From Pseudonocardiales bacterium (GTDB lineage Bacteria; Actinomycetota; Actinomycetes; Mycobacteriales; Jatrophihabitantaceae): DNA of 9,624 nt. Under the pieces are notes generated by a model that did not search any database, was not told where the DNA came from, and worked only from the letters and a program-made list of their open reading frames with translations. Where the stretch lies: contig JAVEEO010000038.1 in the NCBI GenBank assembly GCA_030840415.1, positions 1-9,624 of the forward strand, given 5' to 3'. The position numbers and the translations under genes were made by a program. Positions 1 through 6,596 of this stretch are shown here, in pieces (within the stretch, counting starts at the first letter, position 1; every line of letters begins with the position of its first letter).

Positions 1-35
1 GACGGGGCCTTTCGCGGCAGGGCACGCTTGCTCAT
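1..35 (-). CDS. possible 5' end of a gene running off the left edge
   Basis: An ATG at 35-33 on the minus strand opens a frame that stays open to the window edge. It begins MSKRALPRKAP, a short, very basic start. A purine-rich AAAAGGTG lies just upstream (about 40-47), 4 nt from the ATG, and could be its ribosome binding site. Only 11 codons are visible, so no product can be named. The 143 bases between this start and the next gene contain a hairpin (67-102) and no other gene I can support. Confidence 0.35.
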   Translation of the reverse strand, partial: MSKRALPRKAP

Positions 36-66
36 CTGACACCTTTTCGGCGGGGCACGTTCTCCA

Positions 67-102
67 GCGGTGGTCTTCGCCGGCTTTGAGAAGCGCCACC
101 GC
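67..102 (-). terminator. hairpin between two minus-strand genes (terminator or leader structure)
   Basis: GCGGTGG (67-73) pairs perfectly with CCACCGC (96-102). Inside, CTTC (75-78) pairs with GAAG (90-93), separated from the outer stem by a small internal loop; an 11-nt loop remains. It sits 77 nt past the stop of the exported-protein gene and about 30 nt before the possible start at 35. There is no T-run on either side, so it is not a classic intrinsic terminator. It could be a T-less actinobacterial terminator or a 5' leader structure. Confidence 0.3.
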
Positions 103-178
103 ATTCATCAGAACACCCAACCGGGCGCAGCGCGTCCAACGCTCGGCATCAAGTCTGTAACAAGCTGGAGTCAGAACG

Positions 179-1081
179 CTACGGACTGGCAGTGGGGCTC
201 GCAGTCGGCTGCGCGGAGCCGCTGCCTCGGCGTATCGGGCGGCCGCCGGGCGGTGTCGTCGCGGTGCTGGGAACGGGCAGCAACTTCGGGCTGACGTCCC
301 CGTCACCGGCCCCGTCGACCTCGACGACCGAACGCAGCACGCCGGTCACATCGATGGCGACCTCGGCGAAGAACCCGGAATCGGCTGCGGCGATCAGCTG
401 GTCCGGCGTGCAGCTGCTGCCGGCCGGCGGGCAGAGGGTTCCCCCCGAGATGATGGTGGCCGCGGCGGCCAGCGCCGCGGTGAAGGTCCGCGGGCCGCTG
501 ATCGCATAGCCGTCAGCGCCGGCGTCCTGCGGCACCACGGTGGCGAACTGGTAGGCGAACCGGCCGGTGGCCTGGTCGTAACCGCTGAGATGGATCACCG
601 CGTTGCCCACCGGCCCGCTGCTCGACGGGGCCGGCACCGCGCGGGTCGACGATGCCGGCACGCTGGAGGCTGGGGCGGACCCGGACGGCGATCCGGCCGG
701 TGCCGCGCTGGTGCGCGCCGGCGCGGCAACGCCGTTGCTCGGGGCAGCGGCCGCGACGTTGCCGGCGGTGGGTACCGAAGTCGGCCGTCCGGCAGTGGTC
801 CTCGCGTCCGCGGTCGGCGGACGGACCGGCCGGTGCCGGGAGTGCGGAACGGGCGCGGCCGGGTGCGACGTGGTCGGCACCGCCACCGGGGCCGGCCGGG
901 GCGGCACATCGGAGGAGATCGCGGACGCGGTGAGCACCGTCGCCGCCGCGGCCACCGCCACCGAGCCGCCGAGTGCGGCCAGCAGCATGCCACCGCCGAG
1001 CACGAACGGGCCGAGCACGATGCGCCGGACCGGCACCAACCGGCTCAGGCCGCGACGCTCGCGCGGCACCTCTTCGAACAT
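179..1081 (-). CDS. membrane-anchored Pro/Ala/Ser-rich exported protein, function unknown
   Basis: The 300-residue product has a basic N-terminus (residues 1-20, several Arg), then a long hydrophobic stretch (about 22-55) that fits a signal anchor or uncleaved signal peptide. A low-complexity linker rich in Pro, Ala, Ser and Thr follows (about 58-158). A compact region at about 160-256 starts at VIHLSGYD and contains two cysteines (217 and 224) in LCPPAGSSC, likely a disulfide outside the cell. A second Pro/Thr/Ser-rich tail ends the protein. The pattern is of a small extracytoplasmic domain held off the membrane by a flexible stalk. The start at 1081 is supported by CAGGAG (1090-1095 on the complement), 8 nt upstream. 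The folded part resembles an actinobacterial extracytoplasmic domain I have seen before but cannot name. It points the same way as upp but is separated from it by 182 bp, so it is probably transcribed on its own. Confidence 0.85.
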   Translation of the reverse strand: MFEEVPRERRGLSRLVPVRRIVLGPFVLGGGMLLAALGGSVAVAAAATVLTASAISSDVPPRPAPVAVPTTSHPAAPVPHSRHRPVRPPTADARTTAGRPTSVPTAGNVAAAAPSNGVAAPARTSAAPAGSPSGSAPASSVPASSTRAVPAPSSSGPVGNAVIHLSGYDQATGRFAYQFATVVPQDAGADGYAISGPRTFTAALAAAATIISGGTLCPPAGSSCTPDQLIAAADSGFFAEVAIDVTGVLRSVVEVDGAGDGDVSPKLLPVPSTATTPPGGRPIRRGSGSAQPTASPTASP

Positions 1082-1146
1082 GCAACGAACTCCTGACGTC
1101 TGACGCGGCGCCGGCCTACCGGTTTAGGACGCTGTCACCGGGGCGA

Positions 1147-1165
1147 ACGTTGCACGGCGCAACGT
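1147..1165. promoter_or_regulatory. inverted repeat upstream of the exported-protein gene
   Basis: ACGTTGC (1147-1153) and GCAACGT (1159-1165) form a perfect 7-bp inverted repeat with a 5-bp spacer, 66 bp before the start codon of the 179-1081 gene. This is where an operator would lie, but arms of this length arise by chance in a window this size. The rest of the gap 1082-1263 holds the Shine-Dalgarno of that gene and no other gene or clear promoter. I see no convincing terminator for upp. Confidence 0.25.
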
Positions 1166-1263
1166 CCAGGCAGTCAGATTTGATTACTCGGTTATGTGAC
1201 CAGCTATAGACAGTGCTGAGGAGTGCTCAAACATGCCATCTGATACGGGCTGGCCGCAACCGC

Positions 1264-1887
1264 TTAACGAGGCCCAAATTGCCGGTCGCCGGCGTCGCCC
1301 AGCCCGGGCACGATGTAGGCGTTGTCGTTGAGGCCGTCGTCGATGCTGGCGGTGAACAGCCGGCCGGCCAGGCCACTGTGCTCCACGGTTGCGATGCCCT
1401 CGGGGGCGGCCAGCGCGCAGATCACGGTGATGTCGCTCGCCCCGCGCGAGGCGAGCAGTTGGCAACAATGCACCAGCGAGCCGCCGGTGGCCAGCATCGG
1501 GTCGAGCACCAGCACCGGCCGGCCGGCCAGCGAGTCCGGCAGCGAGGCCATGTAGGCAGCCGGCTGGTGGGTCTGCTCGTCGCGGGCCAGCCCGACGAAG
1601 CCCATCTGGGATTCCGGCAGCAGGTTGAAGGCCGCCTCGGCCATCCCGAGACCGGCCCGCAGCACCGGCACCAGCAGCGGCGGGTTGGCCAGCGTGGTGC
1701 CCAGGGTCGGGCCGACCGGGGTGCGGATCGGCACCTCGGTTATCGGCAACTGCCGGGTGGCCTCGTAGACCAGCAGGGTTGCCAGCTCGCGCAGTGCCGC
1801 CCGGAACTCGGGGTTGCTGCTGTTCTCGTCCCGCATCACGGACAGGCGGGTTCGCACGATCGGGTGGTCCACGACGACGGTCTGCAC
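1264..1887 (-). CDS. upp: uracil phosphoribosyltransferase
   Basis: This cytosolic salvage enzyme makes UMP and pyrophosphate from uracil and PRPP. The 207-residue length is the usual length for the family. The PRPP loop is [11 protein letters not shown] at about 127-137. The C-terminal uracil-binding signature is [12 protein letters not shown] at about 191-202. The conserved N-terminal block around RTPVG and the [10 protein letters not shown] segment (about 73-82) are also in place. The start is GTG at 1887. No Shine-Dalgarno precedes it; instead a TAGGCT -10-like element ends 6 nt upstream, so the mRNA is probably leaderless. The gene is divergent from deoC, a sensible pairing since both act on products of nucleoside breakdown. 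Confidence 0.97.
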   Translation of the reverse strand: MQTVVVDHPIVRTRLSVMRDENSSNPEFRAALRELATLLVYEATRQLPITEVPIRTPVGPTLGTTLANPPLLVPVLRAGLGMAEAAFNLLPESQMGFVGLARDEQTHQPAAYMASLPDSLAGRPVLVLDPMLATGGSLVHCCQLLASRGASDITVICALAAPEGIATVEHSGLAGRLFTASIDDGLNDNAYIVPGLGDAGDRQFGPR

Positions 1888-1893
1888 GCGCAG

Positions 1894-1899
1894 AGCCTA
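1894..1899 (-). promoter_or_regulatory. -10 element of upp, leaderless layout
   Basis: On the minus strand TAGGCT is followed by 6 nt (CTGCGC) and then the GTG start of upp. This matches the TAnnnT consensus of actinobacterial housekeeping promoters, at the spacing expected when transcription begins at the start codon. No clear -35 hexamer is visible at 16-19 bp. Confidence 0.6.
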
Positions 1900-1951
1900 G
1901 CGGCGAGCCGGCGCATCGCTCGCTCGAACGCGACCCGGACGGGGCACGACC

Positions 1952-1957
1952 TAGACT
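1952..1957 (+). promoter_or_regulatory. -10 element of the deoC operon, leaderless layout
   Basis: TAGACT is followed by 7 nt (GGCGCCC) and then the GTG start of deoC. No Shine-Dalgarno lies in between, so a leaderless transcript is likely. A -35 hexamer is not evident. Only about 52 bp separate this element from the divergent -10 of upp, so the two promoters back onto each other. Confidence 0.6.
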
Positions 1958-1964
1958 GGCGCCC

Positions 1965-2951
1965 GTGAGCATCGCCCTCAGCCAGACTTCCGCATCCGGC
2001 GCGGTCGGTACAGCCGCCGCCGGCCTGGCCGACGCCGGCCGCGACGACGCCTCGCTGCGCCGGTTCCTGCACGGCCTGCCCGGTGTCGACCAGGTGGGCG
2101 CCGAGGCCCGGGCGGCGGCCCTGGCGACCCGCAGCATCAAGACCACCGCCAAGGCCTGGGCGATCGACACCGCGATCCGGATGGTCGACCTGACCACCCT
2201 GGAGGGCTCGGACACCGCCGGCAAGGTGCGCTCGCTGTGCGGCAAGGCGGCCCGGCCGGATCCCTGGGATGCCTCCGTCCCGGCGGTCGCCGCGGTCTGC
2301 GTCTATCCCGACCTGGTGGCCACCGCCGTTCAGGTGCTGCGCGGTACCGGGGTGCAGGTGGCCTCGGTGGCGACCGCCTTCCCGTCCGGGCGGGCCGCGC
2401 TGGCGACCAAGCTGGTCGACGTCGCCGAGGCGGTCGCGGCCGGGGCCAGCGAGATCGACATGGTGATCGACCGGGGCGCGTTCCTGTCCGGGCAGTACGC
2501 GAAGGTGTTCGACGAGATCGTCGCCGTCAAGCAGGCCTGTGGCAGCGCGCATCTGAAGGTGATCCTGGAGACCGGCGAGCTGGTCACCCTGGACTCTGTC
2601 CGGCGGGCGTCCTGGCTGGCCCTGCTGGCCGGCGGCGACTTCATCAAGACCTCGACCGGCAAGGTGAGTCCCGCTGCCACCCCGCCGGTGGCGCTGGTGA
2701 TGCTGCAGGCGGTCCGGGACTTCGCGGCCCGCACCGGCGAGGTGCGCGGGGTGAAGCTGGCCGGCGGCATCCGCACCACCAAGGAGGCGGTCCGCTACCT
2801 GGTGATGGTCAACGAGGTGGCCGGCCAGCGCTGGCTCGACCCGGCCACCTTCCGGTTCGGCGCCTCCTCGCTGCTCAACGACCTGCTGCAGCAACGCCAC
2901 AAGCTGACCACCGGCGCCTACGACGGCCCCGACTACGTCTCGATCGACTGA
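1965..2951 (+). CDS. deoC: deoxyribose-phosphate aldolase, long (DERA-like) form
   Basis: A class I aldolase that cleaves 2-deoxy-D-ribose 5-phosphate to glyceraldehyde 3-phosphate and acetaldehyde in deoxynucleoside catabolism. The Schiff-base lysine is Lys228 in DFIKTSTGK. The second active-site lysine is Lys264 in GVKLAGGIR, where the more usual residue after Lys is Pro. The proton-relay aspartate is probably Asp165 in EIDMVID. At 328 residues it is longer than the roughly 260-residue E. coli type. Its C-terminal half (the WLDPATFRFGASSLL stretch) resembles the human DERA type. The frame is open further upstream, but GTG 1965 is chosen because the protein-like sequence begins there and a TAGACT promoter element ends 7 nt before it; an earlier start would run through the upp start region. 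It is the first gene of an operon with two aldehyde dehydrogenase-family genes. Confidence 0.96.
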   Translation: MSIALSQTSASGAVGTAAAGLADAGRDDASLRRFLHGLPGVDQVGAEARAAALATRSIKTTAKAWAIDTAIRMVDLTTLEGSDTAGKVRSLCGKAARPDPWDASVPAVAAVCVYPDLVATAVQVLRGTGVQVASVATAFPSGRAALATKLVDVAEAVAAGASEIDMVIDRGAFLSGQYAKVFDEIVAVKQACGSAHLKVILETGELVTLDSVRRASWLALLAGGDFIKTSTGKVSPAATPPVALVMLQAVRDFAARTGEVRGVKLAGGIRTTKEAVRYLVMVNEVAGQRWLDPATFRFGASSLLNDLLQQRHKLTTGAYDGPDYVSID

Positions 2952-3028
2952 CGGCGATGTCCGAGCAGCCTGAGCAGCCGGTACCGACCGAATCCCCTGT
3001 TCGCAGCCAGCCGTCCGGGCTGTCTGCC

Positions 3029-3035
3029 GGAAGGA
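3029..3035 (+). promoter_or_regulatory. ribosome binding site that decides the ALDH start
   Basis: GGAAGGA lies 5 nt before GTG 3041. An in-frame ATG at 2957, 5 bp after the deoC stop, has no comparable site. The binding site therefore favours GTG 3041 and a 484-residue product over the 512-residue alternative. Confidence 0.6.
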
Positions 3036-3040
3036 CCGAC

Positions 3041-4495
3041 GTGAGCGCCTTCGACAACACTGCCTTCGATTACGCCCCGGCGCCGGAATCGCGCGCGATC
3101 GCCCGGCTCAAGCCCTCGTACCAGATCTTCGTCGACGGCGAGTTCCGCGACGGCCGCGGCGAGGCGGTCAAGACCATCAACCCGGCCACCGAGGAGCCGC
3201 TGGCCGAGGTGGCCGAGGCCAACGCCGCCGACGTCACCGACGCGGTGGCCGCCGCCCGGCGGGCCTACGAGGGCAGCTGGTCCCGGCTGCCCGGCTCCGA
3301 GCGGTCGAAGTACCTGTTCCGGATCGCCCGGGCCATCCAGGAGCGCGGCCGGGAGCTGGCGGTGCTGGAGTCACTCGACAACGGCAAGCCGATCAAGGAA
3401 TCGCGCGATGTCGACATCCCCAATGCCGCCGCGCACTTCTTCTACTACGCGGGCTGGGCCGACAAGCTGGGCTACGCCGGCTTCGGGCCGAACCCCCGGC
3501 CGATCGGGGTGGCCGGTCAGATCATCCCGTGGAACTTCCCGCTGCTGATGGCGGCCTGGAAGATCGCCCCGGCGCTGGCCACCGGCAACACGGTGGTGCT
3601 CAAGCCGGCCGAGACCACCCCGCTGACCGCGCTGACGCTGGCCGAGATCATCGCCGAGTGCGACCTGCCGCCCGGGGTGGTGAACGTGCTGGCCGGCGGC
3701 CCCGAGGTCGGCCAGGCACTGGTCGAGGAGCCAGGCGTCGACAAGCTCGCGTTCACCGGCTCGACGGCGGTCGGCAAGCAGTTGCAACGCTCGGTCGCCG
3801 CGTCCGGCAAGCGGCTGTCGCTGGAACTGGGCGGCAAGGCCGCCAACATCGTCTTCGACGACGCCGCGATCGACCAGGCCGTGGAGGGGATCGTCACCGG
3901 CATCTTCTTCAACCAGGGCCATGTCTGCTGCGCGGGCTCCCGGCTGCTGGTGCAGGAATCGGTGCACGACGAGGTGGTCTCGGCCCTGCAGGACCGGTTG
4001 CAGACGCTGCGGCTGGGCGACCCGCTGGACAAGAACACCGACATCGGGGCGATCAATTCCGCCGTCCAGCTGGCCCGGGTCCGGGAGCTGGCCGACGTCG
4101 GCGAGGCCGAGGGCGCCACCCGGTGGTCGCCGGCCTGCACCCTGCCCGACCGCGGGTTCTGGTTCCCGCCGACGGTGTTCACCGGCGCCAGCCAGGCCAG
4201 CCGGATCGCCCAGGAGGAGATCTTCGGACCGGTGCTGACGGTGCTGACCTTCCGCACCCCGCAGGAGGCGGTCGACAAGGCCAACAACACCCCGTACGGG
4301 CTGTCGGCCGGCGTCTGGACAGAGAAGGGCTCGCGGATCCTGTGGATGGCCAACCGGCTGCGCGCCGGGGTGGTGTGGGCCAATACCTTCAACCGCTTCG
4401 ATCCGGTCTCGCCGTTCGGCGGGTACGGCGAATCCGGCTTCGGACGTGAGGGCGGACGCCACGGCCTGGCCGCCTACCTCGAGAGCGAGGCCTGA
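3041..4495 (+). CDS. NAD(P)-dependent aldehyde dehydrogenase, catalytically complete
   Basis: A cytosolic ALDH-superfamily enzyme oxidising an aldehyde to the acid. Given its place directly after deoC, acetaldehyde is the likely substrate (inference). From GTG 3041 it has 484 residues, normal for the family. The key residues are present: Asn165 in PWNFP, Lys188 in LKPAE, the nucleotide-loop FTGSTAVG, Glu262 in LELGGK and nucleophile Cys296 in GHVCCAGSR, followed by the conserved EEIFGPVL. The family is also marked by the ending PFGGYGESGFGREGG. An in-frame ATG at 2957 would add 28 residues rich in Pro, Ser, Gln and Glu, without homology I can see. It ends with TGA one base before the ATG of the next gene, so translation of the two is probably coupled. 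Cofactor preference and exact substrate cannot be read from the sequence. Confidence 0.95.
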   Translation: MSAFDNTAFDYAPAPESRAIARLKPSYQIFVDGEFRDGRGEAVKTINPATEEPLAEVAEANAADVTDAVAAARRAYEGSWSRLPGSERSKYLFRIARAIQERGRELAVLESLDNGKPIKESRDVDIPNAAAHFFYYAGWADKLGYAGFGPNPRPIGVAGQIIPWNFPLLMAAWKIAPALATGNTVVLKPAETTPLTALTLAEIIAECDLPPGVVNVLAGGPEVGQALVEEPGVDKLAFTGSTAVGKQLQRSVAASGKRLSLELGGKAANIVFDDAAIDQAVEGIVTGIFFNQGHVCCAGSRLLVQESVHDEVVSALQDRLQTLRLGDPLDKNTDIGAINSAVQLARVRELADVGEAEGATRWSPACTLPDRGFWFPPTVFTGASQASRIAQEEIFGPVLTVLTFRTPQEAVDKANNTPYGLSAGVWTEKGSRILWMANRLRAGVVWANTFNRFDPVSPFGGYGESGFGREGGRHGLAAYLESEA

Positions 4496-4496
4496 G

Positions 4497-5396
4497 ATGC
4501 CCAGCAAGCCGGCCGGCCGTACCCGGACCGCCCAGCCCGCCGAGCGGGTGGCGGTCCGCAAGACCTACAAGCTCTACATCGGCGGCGCGTTCCCGAGATC
4601 GGAGTCGGGCCGGTCCTACCCGGTCACCGATCCGGCCGGCACGCTGCTGGCCCATGCCGCGCAGGCCTCCCGCAAGGACCTGCGCGACGCGGTGACCGCG
4701 GCCCGCAAGGCGTTCGCGGGCTGGTCGCGGGCCACCGCCTACAACCGCGGCCAGGTCCTGTACCGGATCGCGGAGATGATGGAGGGCCGGCGCGAGCAGT
4801 TCATCGCCGAGATCGTCGCGGCCGAGGGCGGCGGGGCTGACGCGGCCGCCGCGCAGGTGGACGCCGCCGTCGACCGCTGGGTCTGGTACGCCGGCTGGAG
4901 CGACAAGTACGCCCAGGTGGTGGGCGGGGCAAACCCGGTTGCCGGGCCCTACTTCAACTTCTCGCTGCCCGAGCCGTCCGGCGTGGTGGGCATCGTCGCG
5001 CCGCAGGAGTCCTCGCTGCTCGGGTTCGTCTCGGTGGTCGCACCGGCCCTGACCACCGGCAACACCGTGGTGGTGGTGGCCTCGTCGCAGCGCCCGCTGC
5101 CGGCGGTCTCGCTCACCGAGGCGCTGGCCACCTCGGACCTGCCGGGCGGGGTGCTCAACCTGCTGACCGGTTCGGTGGACGAGCTGGCACCCTGGCTGGC
5201 CAGCCACCGCGACGTGAATTGCCTGGACCTGACCGGGGTGCCGGCCGCCGACCGGGTGCCGCTGGCCCAGGCGGCGGCCGACACCGTCAAGCGGGTGCTG
5301 GCCCCGGCCACCCTTGACCTGGCCGCCGAACCCGGCACCTCCCGGCTGGCGGCGTTCGTCGAGACCAAGACGGTCTGGCACCCGCTGGGGGTCTGA
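4497..5396 (+). CDS. aldehyde dehydrogenase-like protein lacking the catalytic domain (pseudoenzyme)
   Basis: The 299-residue product aligns with the N-terminal coenzyme-binding domain of its upstream neighbour, but nothing corresponds to the catalytic domain. Where the active enzyme has PWNFP, this has PQESS (169-173), so the catalytic Asn is Glu171. The cofactor-binding Lys is Val194. FTGS is LTGV. ELGGK and the catalytic Cys are absent. The protein ends with a different tail containing ETKTVWHPLG. No ALDH C-terminal sequence is found in any frame after the stop, and codon use is clean (GC-rich third positions), so this is a real short protein and not a recent truncation. The ATG at 4497 follows the previous stop by one base, and GAGG (4487-4490) is 6 nt upstream. 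It probably has a structural or regulatory role, perhaps as partner of the active ALDH (inference). From memory, not checked, similar short ALDH-like proteins occur next to deoC in other actinomycetes. Confidence 0.85.
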   Translation: MPSKPAGRTRTAQPAERVAVRKTYKLYIGGAFPRSESGRSYPVTDPAGTLLAHAAQASRKDLRDAVTAARKAFAGWSRATAYNRGQVLYRIAEMMEGRREQFIAEIVAAEGGGADAAAAQVDAAVDRWVWYAGWSDKYAQVVGGANPVAGPYFNFSLPEPSGVVGIVAPQESSLLGFVSVVAPALTTGNTVVVVASSQRPLPAVSLTEALATSDLPGGVLNLLTGSVDELAPWLASHRDVNCLDLTGVPAADRVPLAQAAADTVKRVLAPATLDLAAEPGTSRLAAFVETKTVWHPLGV

Positions 5397-5439
5397 GGCC
5401 GGCGTCTGCGAGGGCGACTGCAGCGTGGGCTGCCCGGCT

Positions 5440-5600
5440 GACCACGTTGTCCTGATTAGCGATGAGGTAGTCGATCTAGTCGAGCGGATGCTGCGGCGGT
5501 CGATCGCCGGCTGGATCTCAGTGCGCCGTTCGTCGATGCCCAGCTGCCCGACGGCTCGCGCCTGCACATGGTGTTCCGTCCCTCATCCGCCGACACATAG
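5440..5600 (+). pseudogene. fragment of a CpaF/TadA-type secretion ATPase
   Basis: Two adjacent frames together give a piece of an actinobacterial CpaF/TadA ATPase, the motor of Tad pili and type II-like secretion. Frame one (from about 5440) reads LISDEVVDLVERMLRRS. After the loss of about one base near 5500-5505 the next frame reads RRLDLSAPFVDAQLPDGSRL and stops at TAG 5598-5600. The DLVERML and PFVDAxLPDGSRLH motifs belong to the region before the nucleotide-binding core. The Walker A and B parts of the ATPase are absent on both sides. It is therefore an internal fragment with a frameshift, not functional. The identification rests on recognising these motifs without a database search. Confidence 0.6.
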
Positions 5601-5697
5601 CGGTCAAGCTACACAAGTACCGGACGAGGACAGCCAGGTTGCCTTACCGGTGGGGGATTGGCGGGTGGCTGTGGGTGCAGAAGGGTCGCGGTCGTGA

Positions 5698-6188
5698 CGT
5701 TGTGAGTTGGCAAGCAGCGGCCCTGCTGAGTGGAGAAGTGATGTTGGCTGGCTGCCGCGCCGGGGCTCCGACGCCGTGCTTCTGCCGGTGGTCAGACGTT
5801 CTCACGACATGGCGTGTCTGGGGCCGCCTGACGAGCTCTTCTGGCTGCATGACCGGCGCGCCACGTGAGCTCCCGGCGCTACTCGATGCTGACGTGTCGA
5901 TGACGATTCGGCGTCACGCGGCACAGATCGCACATGCTGTAGGGGTACGCGGGGGTGGCGCGGCTGGATTTCATGACCAACGGCACCCAAGTAATGGTGA
6001 ATGAGATTAATACGATTCGAGGATCGCTCGCCCGGTATCTGTGGATCGATCCACCCATCCCCTTCACTGAGCAACTTGCCGATCTGGTTAACGAGGCAGT
6101 GCGCCGTCCCGCCTACCTGCAAGTCTTGCAGGGTGCGGACGGGCAGCTGATACGCAGCGCGGCGTCGGTAGCTGGGAAACTTGCGTAA
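5698..6188 (+). pseudogene. remnant of a D-Ala-D-Ala ligase-like ATP-grasp protein (C-terminal part)
   Basis: The last 77 codons (from 5955) carry ATP-grasp hallmarks: ARLDFM, matching the Arg and Asp of the Ddl active site, and VNEINT, with the metal-binding Glu and Asn. The next residues are IRGS where IPGS is usual. The segment just before (about 5864-5950, frame +1) reads RELPALLDADV and onward to AVGVRG, and joins correctly only if one G of the GGGGG run at 5951-5955 is removed. Still further upstream, about 5698-5865, a third frame reads GSDAVLLPVVRRSHDMA and ELFWLHDRRAT. I do not recognise this part; it may belong to the same ancestral gene or to another fragment. No N-terminal or central ATP-binding domain is present. 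Two frameshifts and the missing N-terminus make a functional product unlikely. Confidence 0.5.
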
Positions 6189-6209
6189 CCCAGCGATGGG
6201 CAGCGAAGG

Positions 6210-6224
6210 ACGCGCCTTGCGCGT
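6210..6224. terminator. small hairpin between convergent remnants
   Basis: ACGCGC (6210-6215), CTT, GCGCGT (6219-6224) form a perfect 6-bp stem with a 3-nt loop, 21 nt after the stop of the ATP-grasp remnant and just before the end of a minus-strand remnant. There is no T-run. A leftover bidirectional terminator is possible but weakly supported. Confidence 0.2.
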
Positions 6225-6239
6225 AGGGCGTGGGTCCGG

Positions 6240-6505
6240 TCGGGTTCCGCTGGCACCCAGGCCGGGTTGTGGCGGGTTCGACGTAGCGGGTGTAGCCGGC
6301 TCCGAGTGCCAGGCTGATGCCGATGGCGACGAACAGCGCGACGAGGCCGGATCGGCCAGGAGCTGGTCGATGCGCGACCGGCGGTGGTGAGCAGCAGGAG
6401 CAGGATCAGTCAGCCGCCGCGAGTACCCGGCTGGCCTTGGCCGCTTTCGCGCGCAGCGGGGAGGGGGACCAGTCCTTCCGGCCAGGGCCGAGCTGCTGCA
6501 GAAAC
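6240..6505 (-). pseudogene. frameshifted remnant of a small membrane protein
   Basis: Read on the minus strand, three pieces in different frames look protein-like. The first runs from about 6505 and contains KDWSPSPLRAKAAKASRVL. A hydrophobic piece follows at about 6410-6380 (LILLLLLTTAG). The third is a second hydrophobic helix and tail at about 6345-6262 (LVALFVAIGISLALGAGY, then TRYVEPATT). Each has GC-rich third positions in its own frame. Joining them needs at least two frameshifts, and no natural stop follows the last piece. It looks like a decayed gene for a protein with two membrane helices. I do not recognise the family, and chance cannot be fully excluded. Confidence 0.35.
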
Positions 6506-6596
6506 TATGCCGATGACGATCTTTCGCTCCGGGCTGTGGCGGGCCGCCGGGAGTTGGGAGCGGCTGCTGGGTAGGCGGATCGATGCGGGCTGGCGT

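Noticed and set aside
513..1103. Several open frames overlapping the exported-protein gene on both strands
   Set aside because: All are Arg/Pro/Gly-rich translations of a low-complexity GC-rich linker; only the 179-1081 frame has a Shine-Dalgarno, a hydrophobic anchor and a domain-like end.
1779..1964. Longer deoC start within the upp N-terminal region
   Set aside because: The extra 62 residues are Arg/Pro/Ser-rich shadow sequence opposite upp, while GTG 1965 has a promoter element 7 nt before it.
2237..2956. Long in-frame N-terminal extension of the aldehyde dehydrogenase reading frame, overlapping deoC
   Set aside because: It lies wholly inside deoC in another frame and translates to Gly/Arg-rich sequence typical of a shadow frame; real ALDH sequence begins only after 2957-3041.
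5420..5433. GCAGC-GTGG-GCTGC as terminator of the deoC operon
   Set aside because: The stem is only 5 bp, there is no T-run, and such dyads are frequent by chance at this GC content.
3371..5567. Long open frames on the minus strand (3371-4561 and 4389-5567, about 390 residues each)
   Set aside because: They are antisense to well-supported ALDH genes; their Arg/Gly/His-rich composition and lack of motifs fit high-GC shadow frames.
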